From Pseudidiomarina woesei (GTDB lineage: Bacteria > Pseudomonadota > Gammaproteobacteria > Enterobacterales > Alteromonadaceae): a stretch of 64,000 bases of DNA. The DNA is taken from NCBI RefSeq assembly GCF_001418345.1, contig NZ_LIPW01000003.1, positions 62,001-126,000 on the forward strand, given 5' to 3'. Of the stretch, positions 49,125 through 58,929 are shown piece by piece (within the stretch, counting starts at the first letter, position 1; the number at the start of each line of letters is the position of its first letter). The position numbers and the translations under genes were made by a program. The notes beneath the pieces are model-generated. The model was not told the origin of the DNA and did no database searches. It was given only the letters and a program-made list of their open reading frames with translations.

Positions 49125-49657
49125 TACTTAATTCGTTTTACCTGAGTTCGACGATTTTGACCTTCTCGGCCTAGGTAATAAGACGACATTAATCCACGCT
49201 CAAGATAATATTTACCTGAGGTATCAATTGCAAAGCGCTCAGCCGATACTTGCTGCCAAACTTGACCATTGCTCGTTTCGAAACGAATTTTACCAAGCCC
49301 ATTCTCGCTATGGCTGACAATAGTAATGTAGATTTTGTCTTCGTCGCCGTCATCACCTTCGCTATTACGAGCTAGATGCTCACTACCAAACTCTGACTCG
49401 GCTTCTTTTTTACCAACGGCACGGGCATTTCCCAAACCTTTGCCGGCTGCTTTCGCTGCACCTTTAGCTGCATCTGGGTTTGCACCTACTGAGGTAGCTG
49501 ATTTGCCGGCAGCTATATCATCAAAACACACTAAACGCTCTAATGGGTTCTTGATACTGGCACAAGCGGCTAACTCACTCGACAGGTCTTGCGCCTGGGT
49601 TGAAAACGACCACGTTAATGCCGCTACTACACCGGCTAATACCATAAACTGCTTCAT
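49124..49657 (-). CDS. Exported protein of unknown function in the tat operon
   Basis: This 177-aa protein has a signal peptide ending near residue 22 (FSTQAQ). A Cys pair appears in CASIKNPLERLVCFDDIA (residues ~32-45), a pattern seen in several small periplasmic proteins. The middle is Ala/Gly/Lys-rich, then an acidic stretch (NSEGDDGDEDKIY), then a C-terminal domain IRFETSNGQVWQQVSAERFAI ... YYLERGLMSSYYL. It lies 3 bp after tatC and overlaps tatD by 1 bp. I know no function. Confidence 0.75.
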   Translation of the reverse strand: MKQFMVLAGVVAALTWSFSTQAQDLSSELAACASIKNPLERLVCFDDIAAGKSATSVGANPDAAKGAAKAAGKGLGNARAVGKKEAESEFGSEHLARNSEGDDGDEDKIYITIVSHSENGLGKIRFETSNGQVWQQVSAERFAIDTSGKYYLERGLMSSYYLGREGQNRRTQVKRIK

Positions 49658-49660
49658 TGA

Positions 49661-50395
49661 TTACTGTTCCTGTTCTGTTTCGGGTTTCGGCTGATATAGA
49701 CCCGCAATAACTAAGCCAAGTTCAAATAAAAGCCACATCGGAATTGCTAATAACGTTTGTGAAATCACGTCCGGTGGCGTTAATAACATACCCACAATAA
49801 AGGCTATGACGATAATATATGGACGCTTGCGACGCAATGACTCAACGCTGGTGGTGCCGCTCCAACAGAGCAAAATAATTGCCACTGGCGTTTCGAATGC
49901 AATACCAAACGCCATGAAAATAGTCAGTACAAAATCTAAGTAGCTGGCAATGTCTGTGGCTACCGTGACCCCTTCTGGCGCGGCTGCAGCTAAAAAGTTA
50001 AGAGCCAGTGGTAACACCACCAAATAGGCAAAAGCTACCCCCGAAAAAAACAGTAAGGTGCTACTTACCAGCAACGGAATAATTAAACGCTTTTCTTTTT
50101 TATACAAGCCAGGAGCAATAAACGCCCAAAGTTGCCACAGTAAATAGGGAATGGCGAAGGCAATTGAAACCACAAAAGCAAGTTTAAAGGGTGTAAAAAA
50201 CGGCGTCGCCACGTCGGTAGCGATCATCGTTGTACCTTGCGGCAAGCTGGCGATCATGGGCGCTGCTAGCCACTGATATAACTCGTCTGCAAAAGTGGCA
50301 GCAATAGCAAACACTACCCCCACAGCTATCACTGCGTGCAGTAATCGACGTCGCAGTTCAAGCAGGTGATCAATAAGCGGAGACTGACTAGCCAT
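49661..50395 (-). CDS. tatC: Sec-independent translocase subunit TatC
   Basis: TatC is the twin-arginine signal receptor. From the ATG at 50395 the 244-aa protein starts [25 protein letters not shown] with the conserved HLxELRxRL motif, then six helices, including [37 protein letters not shown] with the key Glu. The longer frame to 50551 would run inside tatB and is rejected; the overlap with the tatB stop is 8 bp. Confidence 0.96.
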   Translation of the reverse strand: MASQSPLIDHLLELRRRLLHAVIAVGVVFAIAATFADELYQWLAAPMIASLPQGTTMIATDVATPFFTPFKLAFVVSIAFAIPYLLWQLWAFIAPGLYKKEKRLIIPLLVSSTLLFFSGVAFAYLVVLPLALNFLAAAAPEGVTVATDIASYLDFVLTIFMAFGIAFETPVAIILLCWSGTTSVESLRRKRPYIIVIAFIVGMLLTPPDVISQTLLAIPMWLLFELGLVIAGLYQPKPETEQEQ

Positions 50396-50795
50396 TGCTG
50401 TCAGTACCATTGTTGTCAATACCAGTGTTGTCGCTAGACTTGTGATGTTTGGCCGGTGCGTCGGCAGCGGCTTTAGAACTCGCTTGCGGTTGACTTTCAG
50501 GCTTGGCATATGGCCTTTGTACTTGTGCCGCAGCTGAGCGTAATTCTGCAACCGAGCGCTGCAAGTCTGGCGGAAGTTCGTCCATGTTTAGTTGCTCGGC
50601 TTTTTTCAAATGCTCATGTAATTCTTTAATGCGTAGCTCATGCTTTAACTCTGCTTGCACATTACTGGAAAACTCACGCACTTTGGTAAAGCCCCGCTGC
50701 ATTGAGCGCAAGGCCCCTGGCAAGCGCTCAGGGCCCAATACAATGAGCCCCAAAACAGCAATCACTAACAGCTCCCAAAAGCCAATATCAAACAT
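50388..50795 (-). CDS. tatB: Sec-independent translocase subunit TatB
   Basis: This 135-aa protein has a single membrane helix ([25 protein letters not shown] with the Glu and Pro hinge), an amphipathic helix ([28 protein letters not shown]) and a disordered Ser/Thr/Asp tail. It pairs with TatC to bind signal peptides. It starts 5 bp after the tatA stop. Confidence 0.95.
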   Translation of the reverse strand: MFDIGFWELLVIAVLGLIVLGPERLPGALRSMQRGFTKVREFSSNVQAELKHELRIKELHEHLKKAEQLNMDELPPDLQRSVAELRSAAAQVQRPYAKPESQPQASSKAAADAPAKHHKSSDNTGIDNNGTDSNG

Positions 50796-50800
50796 ACTGC

Positions 50801-51016
50801 TTATTTATCTTCTGGCTTTTTTTCAGCGCTGTCGTTGGTTTTGTTTTGCTGTGAGGAATCAAGCTGCTTCTGTTCTTGCTCGTCATCGCCAACCGACTTT
50901 TTGAAGCCCTTCACTGCCGAGCCTAAATCAGAACCAATATTACGCAGGCGCTTGGTGCCAAATATCAACACAATAATGACCAATACAATTAATAATTGCC
51001 AAGGGCTAATACCCAT
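50801..51016 (-). CDS. tatA: Sec-independent translocase subunit TatA
   Basis: This 71-aa pore-forming subunit has the short N-terminal helix ([24 protein letters not shown]), the FGTKRLR hinge, and the amphipathic segment [15 protein letters not shown] followed by an acidic/Lys tail. GAGGAA precedes the ATG. It starts 17 bp after ubiB. Confidence 0.95.
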   Translation of the reverse strand: MGISPWQLLIVLVIIVLIFGTKRLRNIGSDLGSAVKGFKKSVGDDEQEQKQLDSSQQNKTNDSAEKKPEDK

Positions 51017-51033
51017 AATCGTTCCTCATAAAA

Positions 51034-52677
51034 TTAATGGCTACGACGCCATGCAAATAGTCCGCTAGCAACTGTTAAGACAGCGCTGCCTGCCACCACC
51101 CATAAAGGCTGCTGGCTAATCCATAGTAACGTCGTACTAATCAATAGCCCGCTTGTTAATACAGCCCACCACAGTGCCCGTGTTTGTCGCAGTTGCGTTT
51201 CTCGCAATTGTGTTAACAGCGTCTGTTGAGCGTTCGCATGCGGCCGCTGTTGTTGTAAATAATCATAAAGCAAGGTGGGCATTTCGGGCAATTTTTCTGC
51301 CCAGTACGGCGCGTTTTCTTTCACCGCACGCACCACTGCGCGCCAACCTAGTTGCTCTTTCATCCAGCGCTCTAAGAAAGGCTTCGCGGTTTGCCACAAA
51401 TCAAGCTGTGGGTATAAGGTTCGGCCTAACCCTTCAACATACAACAAGGTTTTTTGTAAAAGCACCAACTGCGGTTGCACTTCCATTTCAAAACGACGGG
51501 CGGTATTAAACAAATTAACCAATACATGCCCAAATGAAATATCTGCTAGCGGCTTATTAAAAATTGGCTCACAAACGGTGCGAATAGCTGACTCAAAATC
51601 TTCCACGTTAATGTGCGATGGTACCCAACCCGAATCAACATGAAGCTCGGCAACTTTGCGATAGTCACGATTAAAAAATGCTAAAAAGTTTTCAGCGAGG
51701 TACCGCTTGTCTTCGCGGTTTAAGGTTCCAACAATACCAAAATCAATCCCTAAATACTGCGGATCATCTGGGTTTTCACGCGACACAAAGATATTACCTG
51801 GGTGCATATCTGCATGGAAAAAACTATCGCGAAATACTTGGGTGAAAAACACTTCAACTCCGCGTTCTGCAAGCTTTTTCATATTGACGCCAAGTGCCAT
51901 TAAAGTATCAACGTCGCTAACAGGAATACCGTCAATACGCTCCATAACCATAACGTTGTGACGACTGAAATCACTGTAAACGGTCGGAATATAAAGTAAC
52001 GGCGAATTGTCAAAGTTACGCTTGAGTTGAATCGCATTGCCAGCTTCACGCAGCAGGTCTAGCTCATCCAGTAAGGTTTTGCGGTATTCTTTAACAACTT
52101 CTTTTGGCTTTAATCGGCGGCCATCAGGCAAGTGGCGAGCCAATACGCTGGCCAAGGTTTCCATTAAACGCAAGTCAGCATCTATCGAGGTGCGAATGTC
52201 TGGGCGAATAACTTTAATCACGACATCTTTGCCGGCATCGTCACCATGCTTAAGTCGTGCTGTGTGCACTTGCGCTATAGAGGCTGAAGCTAACGGCTGC
52301 ACCGCAAAGTCGTCAAACGCTTCGTCGATGCTCACTAACTCGAGTGCTTTTTCAATAAGCTGCTGCGCTTGTTCGCCGGGAAAGGCCTTAACCTTGTCTT
52401 GCAGCACTGCAAGCTCGTTGGCAATATCAGGCGGTAACAAGTCTCGCCGCGTAGACAGCATTTGGCCAAACTTCACCCACACGGGCCCAAGACTTTCTAA
52501 TGCAAGCCGTAAACGCGCTCCTGCCGGCTTATCTTTGTGCTTATTTGGCATCCAAAACAGCACGTAGCGACCCACCCGAAGGCTCCAAGGCAACCAGCGC
52601 GCCGGAATAATTTCATCAAGCCCGTAACTCAAAAACGTGCGAGTAATTTGATAAGCGCGCTGTAACCGAGTACTCAC
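51034..52677 (-). CDS. ubiB: Ubiquinone biosynthesis kinase-like protein
   Basis: UbiB is an atypical kinase/ATPase that supports ubiquinone synthesis and lipid handling. The 547-aa sequence (E. coli 546) starts with GTG and has the family KxGQ motif ([28 protein letters not shown]), VIKVIRPD with the ATP Lys, [20 protein letters not shown] and GIDFGIVG, and two C-terminal membrane helices. The GTG overlaps the ubiJ stop in a GTGA pattern. Confidence 0.95.
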   Translation of the reverse strand: MSTRLQRAYQITRTFLSYGLDEIIPARWLPWSLRVGRYVLFWMPNKHKDKPAGARLRLALESLGPVWVKFGQMLSTRRDLLPPDIANELAVLQDKVKAFPGEQAQQLIEKALELVSIDEAFDDFAVQPLASASIAQVHTARLKHGDDAGKDVVIKVIRPDIRTSIDADLRLMETLASVLARHLPDGRRLKPKEVVKEYRKTLLDELDLLREAGNAIQLKRNFDNSPLLYIPTVYSDFSRHNVMVMERIDGIPVSDVDTLMALGVNMKKLAERGVEVFFTQVFRDSFFHADMHPGNIFVSRENPDDPQYLGIDFGIVGTLNREDKRYLAENFLAFFNRDYRKVAELHVDSGWVPSHINVEDFESAIRTVCEPIFNKPLADISFGHVLVNLFNTARRFEMEVQPQLVLLQKTLLYVEGLGRTLYPQLDLWQTAKPFLERWMKEQLGWRAVVRAVKENAPYWAEKLPEMPTLLYDYLQQQRPHANAQQTLLTQLRETQLRQTRALWWAVLTSGLLISTTLLWISQQPLWVVAGSAVLTVASGLFAWRRSH

Positions 52678-53288
52678 GAATTTTTCCTTTTGTTTGCCGC
52701 TGCCAAGTTACGCTCCAGCCGATCAACGGTGGCGCGCAATTGCTGCAACGCTTCGCTAAAGCCAGTGAACTCAGCTTGGCTAACCAATAACTGTTTTTCT
52801 TCCACTAGAACATCGCGAACCCAAGCTTTCTGGTCTGCCATAGCCTGCTCTAGCCAACGCTGGCTGCGCTTAAACGCTTGACTGAGAAAATGCGCCGGTA
52901 CATCGCCAATACGCCGCGCCAGTTGTTCTTGCCAGTCAATGTCTAACGCCACAAATAGCTGTGCAAATTGCTGCGCCAGCATTGGGTCACCTTCAATATC
53001 TAGGGCATCGGCTTTAATAAGCCGAGTAATGTTGGCGGTGTCGCGCAACTCAGGTAGTACCGCTAAACGCGTCAAAATATGGCAATCGACAGGCTCGTTA
53101 TCCACCCAACTAAAAATCAGCTGTTGCGAGCAAACCTGCAAGGTAAAGGGTTTACCCAGCTCGCTTAAGGTAACACGCAAACGCTTATCTGCCAGCTTGT
53201 GCAGGCGTGCAGGCGAAGCCTCATCTAGGCTCAGTAGTTGGTTTGCAAGCGCCTCTGCAGCGGCTGTCGGTAACACGGTAAACAACAT
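52674..53288 (-). CDS. ubiJ: Ubiquinone biosynthesis accessory factor UbiJ
   Basis: This 204-aa lipid-binding protein has an N-terminal SCP2-like domain (about 1-105, [31 protein letters not shown]) and C-terminal coiled coil ([23 protein letters not shown]). UbiJ presents hydrophobic ubiquinone precursors to the Ubi complex. The start overlaps ubiE by one base (TAATG), the usual E. coli order. Confidence 0.93.
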   Translation of the reverse strand: MLFTVLPTAAAEALANQLLSLDEASPARLHKLADKRLRVTLSELGKPFTLQVCSQQLIFSWVDNEPVDCHILTRLAVLPELRDTANITRLIKADALDIEGDPMLAQQFAQLFVALDIDWQEQLARRIGDVPAHFLSQAFKRSQRWLEQAMADQKAWVRDVLVEEKQLLVSQAEFTGFSEALQQLRATVDRLERNLAAANKRKNS

Positions 53289-54043
53289 TAGAATTTGAAC
53301 CCGCGATGCAGCGCCACAATACCGCCAGTTAAGTTGGTATAAGTCACTTGATCATAACCCGCGTGTTCCATCATGCCTTTGAGCGTTTCTTGGTCTGGGT
53401 GCATGCGAATGGACTCGGCCAAATACTGGTAACTCTCGGCATCACCGGCAACCATCTGGCCCATTTTGGGCAAGACATTAAACGAGTAAAAATCATACGC
53501 TTGGTTGAGCAACGGCTGCACTGGTTTTGAGAACTCCAAGACTAATAAGCGTCCGCCTGGCTTAAGAACACGAAACATCGACTCAAGTGCTTTTTGCTTA
53601 TCAGTAACATTACGTAAGCCAAACGCAATGGTAATAATGTCAAAGCTATCATCGGCAAACGGCAGCTCTTCGGCGTTCGCCTGCACATAGCGCACGTTGC
53701 CAACAATGCCACGATTACGCAATTTGTCGCGACCAACTTCCAGCATGGCGTCGTTTATATCCGCCAATACCACTTCGCCAGTTGGGCCCACACGTTTCGA
53801 AAACTGCGCGGTTAAGTCACCGGTACCGCCGGCAATGTCGAGCACCTTCATGCCCGTACGTACACCACTGCTGTCAATGGTATAACGCTTCCACAAACGG
53901 TGAATGCCAAATGACATTAAGTCATTCATGACGTCGTATTTTTGCGCCACTGAGTTAAAAACATTGGCAACGAGGTTTTGCTTTTCGTTTTTAGCAACCT
54001 GCTTGTAGCCAAAATCAATGGTGTCTTGGTTGTTATCTTTCAT
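53288..54043 (-). CDS. ubiE: Demethylmenaquinone/2-methoxy-6-polyprenyl-1,4-benzoquinol methyltransferase
   Basis: This SAM-dependent methyltransferase carries out a C-methylation step of ubiquinone (and menaquinone) synthesis. The 251-aa protein contains Rossmann motif [68 protein letters not shown] and [27 protein letters not shown], all UbiE signatures. It heads the ubiEJB-tatABC run. Confidence 0.96.
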   Translation of the reverse strand: MKDNNQDTIDFGYKQVAKNEKQNLVANVFNSVAQKYDVMNDLMSFGIHRLWKRYTIDSSGVRTGMKVLDIAGGTGDLTAQFSKRVGPTGEVVLADINDAMLEVGRDKLRNRGIVGNVRYVQANAEELPFADDSFDIITIAFGLRNVTDKQKALESMFRVLKPGGRLLVLEFSKPVQPLLNQAYDFYSFNVLPKMGQMVAGDAESYQYLAESIRMHPDQETLKGMMEHAGYDQVTYTNLTGGIVALHRGFKF

Positions 54044-54086
54044 GGTTAAGCCTTTTTGCGCATGTGCGCGCTAGTGTACTACGAAA

Positions 54087-56171
54087 TCATGCTTGGGCGT
54101 AGTGGTCTCGCCGCGGCAGCCAACGTTGTATGAGTGCGTCCGTAGTTTGCGGATAACGCTGCCACAATACCTGTGCCATATGCTGTACTTGGTCAACAAG
54201 GTGGGCGTGTTTCACTAAATCAGCCACTTTCATTTCTGTTAATCCGGTTTGTTTTTGGCCAAGTAACTCACCCGGCCCGCGCAGCTCCAAATCGCGCTGT
54301 GCAATGACAAACCCGTCACTGCTGTCGCGCAATACCGCCAAGCGTTGCGTGGCCGTTTTCGACAGCGGCGAATGGTACAACAACACACAATGGCTTGCTG
54401 CAGCACCGCGACCAACCCGACCTCGCAACTGGTGCAATTGCGCTAAACCCAAACGCTCGGGGTTTTCAATAATCATCAGGCTAGCATTAGGTACGTCAAC
54501 ACCCACCTCTATAACCGTGGTTGCCACCAACAAATCAAGTTGGTGCGCTTTGAAGGCGCTCATCACCGCTTCTTTTTCTTGGCTTTTCAAACGCCCATGC
54601 ACCAAGCCAATGCGTAAATTCGGCAGAGCCTCTTGTAACTGTGTGGCGGTGTCTTCTGCCGCTTGGCACTGCAGTGCTTCTGACTCTTCAATCAAAGTAC
54701 ACACCCAATACGCTTGCAAACCCTGTTTGGTGCACACTTCATGAACCCGCTCAATGACCTGATCACGGCGCGTATCTGGAATCGCCACCGTGGTTACCGG
54801 CGTTCGCCCAGGCGGTAATTCGTCAATAATCGACGTAGCTAAGTCGGCATAAGCGGTCATCGCCAAGGTTCGTGGAATTGGCGTGGCCGTCATAATCAAC
54901 TGGTGCGGCTGAAAGCCTTGGTCAATGCCTTTCTGCCGCAATTCTAAGCGCTGGTGCACACCAAAACGATGCTGTTCATCAATGATCACTAAAACTAAGT
55001 TTTTATAAGTCACTTCGGCCTGAAACAACGCGTGCGTGCCAACCACCAGCTGCACTTGCCCGGCAGCTATGGCCGCTAAATTCTCCGCCCGCTCTTTGGC
55101 TTTTTGTTTGCCTGCTAACCACCCCACCTGAATACCTAGCGGCTCGAGCCATTGACGAAAGGTTAAGGCGTGCTGTTCGGCCAAAATTTCGGTGGGGGCC
55201 ATCAGCGCAACTTGGTACCCCTGCCCGATGGCTGTGAGCGCCGAAAGGGCTGCTACTAATGTCTTTCCTGAGCCGACGTCACCTTGTACCAAGCGCATCA
55301 TAGGCATAGATTGCGCAAGGTCATGCTGAATTTCAGCCACCACCCGCTGCTGCGCGCCCGTAGGCTGAAATGGCAACTGCGCTAAAAACTCTTGCTGCAA
55401 TTCATTGTTCACGGTTAACGCACGCGCTTGGTGGGCCTGCTTCAATGCACGTAACTTCAACAAGCTGAGTTGATGCGCCAGCAGCTCTTCTGCGGCTAAG
55501 CGCGTTTGTGCTAGGTGCGTACCTTCCATCAGCTGCTGCAAACTGACATCAAGCGGCGGCCGGTGCAAGGTACGAATAGCTTGCGCAAGACTAATTCCCC
55601 CCGGCTGCAACTCAGTGGGTAAGAGTTCTGGCAACGCTTGCTCATTCAAGTAGGTAAGCGCTTGCTCACTGAGCTTTCTAAGTAGAGCTTGCTGTACGCC
55701 TTCAGTGGCTGGGTAAACTGGGGTGAGCGCCTGTTCGCCTAACACCGGCGCCTCGCCCTCAATAATTTTGTATTCGGGGTGAATCATGTCTGGGCCGCTT
55801 AGCCCACGACGTGCTTCACCAAATAATTGCAGCCGTGTACCTTGCGCAAATTGCTTGAGCTGCGCTGCAGAAAATTGAAAGAAAACAAGATTAAGCACGC
55901 CGCTGGCATCACGCACCCGTACTTTGAGCATGCGCCGCCGACCATAGGCCACTTCGGCTTTCAGCACCTCGGCAATTACGGTGGCACTAGTGCCCGGTTG
56001 CAACGCGGCGATAGGGTAAATACGCGAACGGTCTTCATAACGCAGGGGCAGGTGCAGCAATACATCTTGCACATTCGCCAAACCGAGCTTTTCTTCAAGC
56101 TTGGTTTGTAGCTTTGGCCCAACACCTTTTAGGGCGCTAAGCGGAATGCGATGAAGGCCGTCCGTTGTCAT
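54087..56171 (-). CDS. recG: ATP-dependent DNA helicase RecG
   Basis: RecG remodels stalled forks and Holliday junctions. From the ATG at 56171 (overlapping the trmH stop, ATGA) the 694-aa protein has the wedge OB domain (ADLQPGTSATVIAEV-like region, about 60-160), Walker A QGDVGSGKTLVAALSAL, DEQHRFGVHQR (DExH), MTATPIPRTLAMTAYADL, IEVGVDVPNASLMIIENPERLGLAQLHQLRGRVGRG, and the RecG-specific C-terminal region. The frame extending to 56201 runs into trmH and is rejected. Confidence 0.96.
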   Translation of the reverse strand: MTTDGLHRIPLSALKGVGPKLQTKLEEKLGLANVQDVLLHLPLRYEDRSRIYPIAALQPGTSATVIAEVLKAEVAYGRRRMLKVRVRDASGVLNLVFFQFSAAQLKQFAQGTRLQLFGEARRGLSGPDMIHPEYKIIEGEAPVLGEQALTPVYPATEGVQQALLRKLSEQALTYLNEQALPELLPTELQPGGISLAQAIRTLHRPPLDVSLQQLMEGTHLAQTRLAAEELLAHQLSLLKLRALKQAHQARALTVNNELQQEFLAQLPFQPTGAQQRVVAEIQHDLAQSMPMMRLVQGDVGSGKTLVAALSALTAIGQGYQVALMAPTEILAEQHALTFRQWLEPLGIQVGWLAGKQKAKERAENLAAIAAGQVQLVVGTHALFQAEVTYKNLVLVIIDEQHRFGVHQRLELRQKGIDQGFQPHQLIMTATPIPRTLAMTAYADLATSIIDELPPGRTPVTTVAIPDTRRDQVIERVHEVCTKQGLQAYWVCTLIEESEALQCQAAEDTATQLQEALPNLRIGLVHGRLKSQEKEAVMSAFKAHQLDLLVATTVIEVGVDVPNASLMIIENPERLGLAQLHQLRGRVGRGAAASHCVLLYHSPLSKTATQRLAVLRDSSDGFVIAQRDLELRGPGELLGQKQTGLTEMKVADLVKHAHLVDQVQHMAQVLWQRYPQTTDALIQRWLPRRDHYAQA

Positions 56172-56854
56172 CTTTTGGCACTCCGAATTTGCTGCCACCA
56201 AGTGTCATCAGCAGCAATTTGCCCATCGCTATCTAAGCTGGGGTACGGAATGTTGTTTAACCGGCACAAGCGCGCGAAAATGGGGTGTCCACCTTCAAAC
56301 AACACGCGTTCACGTTCTTGCGCGCTTAAGGTCGGTTGTTGATACATTCCCGCCGCATCGCGCTGGCGTTGCGCTTCATACAAAATGACCGCCGCCGCAA
56401 CCGAAACATTCAACGACTCGGCCATACCTACCATGGGAATAATAATTTCGTGATCAGCAGCGGCAATGGCTTCAGGAGTAACCCCACGACGCTCTTGGCC
56501 CATGATGATTGCAGTTGGTTTGGTGTAATCAATGGCGCGAAAATCAACGGCTTGGTCAGATAAGTTCGTCACCAAAATCTGCTTACCTTCGCGACGCAAC
56601 TGCTCAATGCACGGGGTTAAGCCATCGTGATGATGTACTTTCACCCATTTTTCACTGCCTACGGCGGCGCCACGGGTGAGACGAAAATGGCGCTCATACC
56701 AAATGGCATGCACATCGTGAATACCCACCGCATCGGCGGTGCGCACCAAAGCAGCAAGGTTATGATTTTTGTGGACACTCTCTAAACACAACGTAAGATC
56801 GCTCTGGCGCTGGTCCAGAAGTTTAGAGATACGTGCGAAGCGTTCCGGCGACAT
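56168..56854 (-). CDS. trmH: tRNA (guanosine(18)-2'-O)-methyltransferase
   Basis: This SPOUT-family enzyme methylates G18 in tRNAs. Of its 228 aa, motifs are LTLCLESVHKNHNLAALVRTADAVG (motif 1 with Arg), IIMGQERRGVTPEA (motif 2) and IPMVGMAESLNVSVAAAVILYEA (motif 3). The order trmH-recG is conserved in E. coli. GGAA is upstream of the ATG. Confidence 0.95.
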   Translation of the reverse strand: MSPERFARISKLLDQRQSDLTLCLESVHKNHNLAALVRTADAVGIHDVHAIWYERHFRLTRGAAVGSEKWVKVHHHDGLTPCIEQLRREGKQILVTNLSDQAVDFRAIDYTKPTAIIMGQERRGVTPEAIAAADHEIIIPMVGMAESLNVSVAAAVILYEAQRQRDAAGMYQQPTLSAQERERVLFEGGHPIFARLCRLNNIPYPSLDSDGQIAADDTWWQQIRSAKR

Positions 56855-56900
56855 GTACTATTCCAATTTAATATCTATCACTTAAGGCAAGTATAACGGC

Positions 56901-57533
56901 ATGCGAGAGTTATCCATAGTGTTTAGCCACCCCGATTTTTATGTGCTGAATAAACCGGCCGGGGCGCCCATGCACGCGAATGATAACGAGCTGGGTGTGG
57001 TGCAGCAACTTAGTGAACAGTTTCATGAACCTCTGTGGCCAATACATCGGCTAGACACACCAACCTCGGGCGCTTTGCTTATTGGCCGCAATCAGCAAGC
57101 AGCGGCTACGTTAAGTAGCTTATTTGCGCACCGTACTATTCACAAAACATACCTTGCCATTTGTGCCGGTAAGCCGAAGAAAAAACAAGGACTTATTAGC
57201 GGAGACATGCAAAAAGTTCGACGCGGCAACTGGCGCTTGCTGCACAGCCAAGAAAACCCAGCGCAAACGCGCTTTACTAGTTCTTCATTAAAACCGGGCT
57301 ATCGTTACTATGTGCTCAAACCGACCACAGGGCGCACCCACCAGCTACGGGTTGCTTTGAAAAGCATTGGCGTACCTATTTGTGGCGACACCCGCTACGG
57401 CGGCGAAAGTGCTGAGCACTTGCATTTGCATGCATGGAAACTACAGTTTGAATACGCCAATGAGCCGTTTGATATCACGGTGCCTTGGCCAACATATGAA
57501 CACTTCGCCGATTTACCTTCCGACCCGAAATAA
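56901..57533 (+). CDS. RluA-family pseudouridine synthase
   Basis: This 210-aa enzyme isomerises uridine to pseudouridine in RNA; the target is unknown. The catalytic motif is PIHRLDTPTSGALLIG with the essential Asp. Others are FYVLNKPAGAPMHAN (motif I), HKTYLAICAG and TTGRTHQLRVALKSIGVPICGDTRYGG. It lacks the S4 domain of RluC/D. It resembles the short Rlu family of marine gammaproteobacteria. It is divergent from trmH. Confidence 0.88.
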   Translation: MRELSIVFSHPDFYVLNKPAGAPMHANDNELGVVQQLSEQFHEPLWPIHRLDTPTSGALLIGRNQQAAATLSSLFAHRTIHKTYLAICAGKPKKKQGLISGDMQKVRRGNWRLLHSQENPAQTRFTSSSLKPGYRYYVLKPTTGRTHQLRVALKSIGVPICGDTRYGGESAEHLHLHAWKLQFEYANEPFDITVPWPTYEHFADLPSDPK

Positions 57534-57636
57534 CAACTAACGACCTTGGTCTAGCTTGGCAAATGGCGAAAAAAAACGGCATACTCAGGCAACAGTCGTT
57601 ACGTTGTTTATCTATTCACGCAAAAAGGTAATCGCC

Positions 57637-58929
57637 ATGAAATATTCTTTAGTCAGTTTGGCCCTTCTCGCTGCAACTAGTTTAACCACTGGTGCTGCGC
57701 AGGCCGAATCAACCGTTCGAATTAACGCCGAGCTAGAACAGAAAGTTATTGAATGGCGCCGCGACTTACACCAACACCCCGAGCTAAGTAATCGTGAATT
57801 TCGTACCGCAAAAGTTGTTGCCGAGCACCTTGAAGCGCTTGGCTTAGAAGTACAAACCGGCGTTGCACATACCGGTGTAGTGGGCTTACTTAAAGGCGCT
57901 AAACCCGGCCCCACCATTGCCTTGCGCGCTGATATGGATGCCCTGCCGGTAACCGAACTTACCGATGTGCCCTTTGCCTCGAAAGCCGTTTCAGAGTACC
58001 GCGGCAAAGAAGTTGGCGTCATGCATGCCTGCGGGCACGATTTGCATGTGGCTATGCTTATGGGCGCAGCGGAGCAGCTAACTGCCATGCGTGATCAACT
58101 GGCCGGCAACGTGGTATTTATTTTCCAACCCGCCGAAGAAGGCGCGCCAGCTGGCGAAGAAGGCGGTGCTGAACTCATGCTCAAAGAAGGCTTGTTCAAA
58201 CAATACCAACCAAAAGCGGTATTCGGTATTCACGTGTGGTCGGCAGGCAATACTGGGCAAATTGGTTACCGCGAAGGCCCGCTCATGGCCTCGTCTGATC
58301 GCTTTGAAATTAATGTCAAAGGCCGCCAAACTCACGGCTCTCGCCCGTGGGGCGGAGTTGACCCAATTGTGGCCGCAGGCCAAATTATTAGCAACACGCA
58401 AAGCATTGTCTCGCGCCAAGTAGATATTACCAAAGCGCCCGCTGTGGTGAGCTTCGGTATTGTTGAAGGCGGCGTGCGCAACAACATTATTCCCGATGAA
58501 GTGTACTTGGAAGGCACCATTCGTAATTTCGACATGGGCAACCGCGCACAAATTTTTGAGAACCTAAAAACCACCGCAGAAATGACCGCCAAAGCTAGCG
58601 GCGCGGAAGCCCACGTGCACATTGACGAAGGCTACCCAGTAACCATTAACAACCCCGAGCTAACGCGCCAAATGCTCCCCACCATGCAGCGCGTAGCAGG
58701 TGCCGACAATGTGAAAGTAAACGCGCTCGTCACCGGTGCTGAAGACTTTTCATTTTACGCGCTTGAAGTACCCGGCTTGTTTGTGTTCTTAGGTATTACC
58801 CCTGAAGGGCAAAACCCAGCCGAAGCGCCAAGCAACCATTCGCCGTACTTTTATGCCGACGAAGATGCCTTAAAAACCGGCACCGAGCTTTATGTGAATT
58901 GGGTATTTGATTACGCTAAAGCCCATTAA
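57637..58929 (+). CDS. Secreted M20 family amidohydrolase
   Basis: This is an exported amidohydrolase (M20D, hippuricase/IAA-amidase-like) of 430 aa. The ATG at 57637 is preferred, with AAGG 8 nt upstream and a signal peptide ending at about residue 23 (TGAAQA). Metal/active motifs are DMDALPVTEL, MHACGHDLHVAM (Cys and His ligands), PAEEGAPAGEEGG (catalytic Glu), and FGIHVW. The substrate is an N-acyl amino acid or similar, so it acts in the periplasm or outside. Its stop shares the sequence TTAA with the stop of the convergent acyl-CoA ligase. Confidence 0.9.
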   Translation: MKYSLVSLALLAATSLTTGAAQAESTVRINAELEQKVIEWRRDLHQHPELSNREFRTAKVVAEHLEALGLEVQTGVAHTGVVGLLKGAKPGPTIALRADMDALPVTELTDVPFASKAVSEYRGKEVGVMHACGHDLHVAMLMGAAEQLTAMRDQLAGNVVFIFQPAEEGAPAGEEGGAELMLKEGLFKQYQPKAVFGIHVWSAGNTGQIGYREGPLMASSDRFEINVKGRQTHGSRPWGGVDPIVAAGQIISNTQSIVSRQVDITKAPAVVSFGIVEGGVRNNIIPDEVYLEGTIRNFDMGNRAQIFENLKTTAEMTAKASGAEAHVHIDEGYPVTINNPELTRQMLPTMQRVAGADNVKVNALVTGAEDFSFYALEVPGLFVFLGITPEGQNPAEAPSNHSPYFYADEDALKTGTELYVNWVFDYAKAH

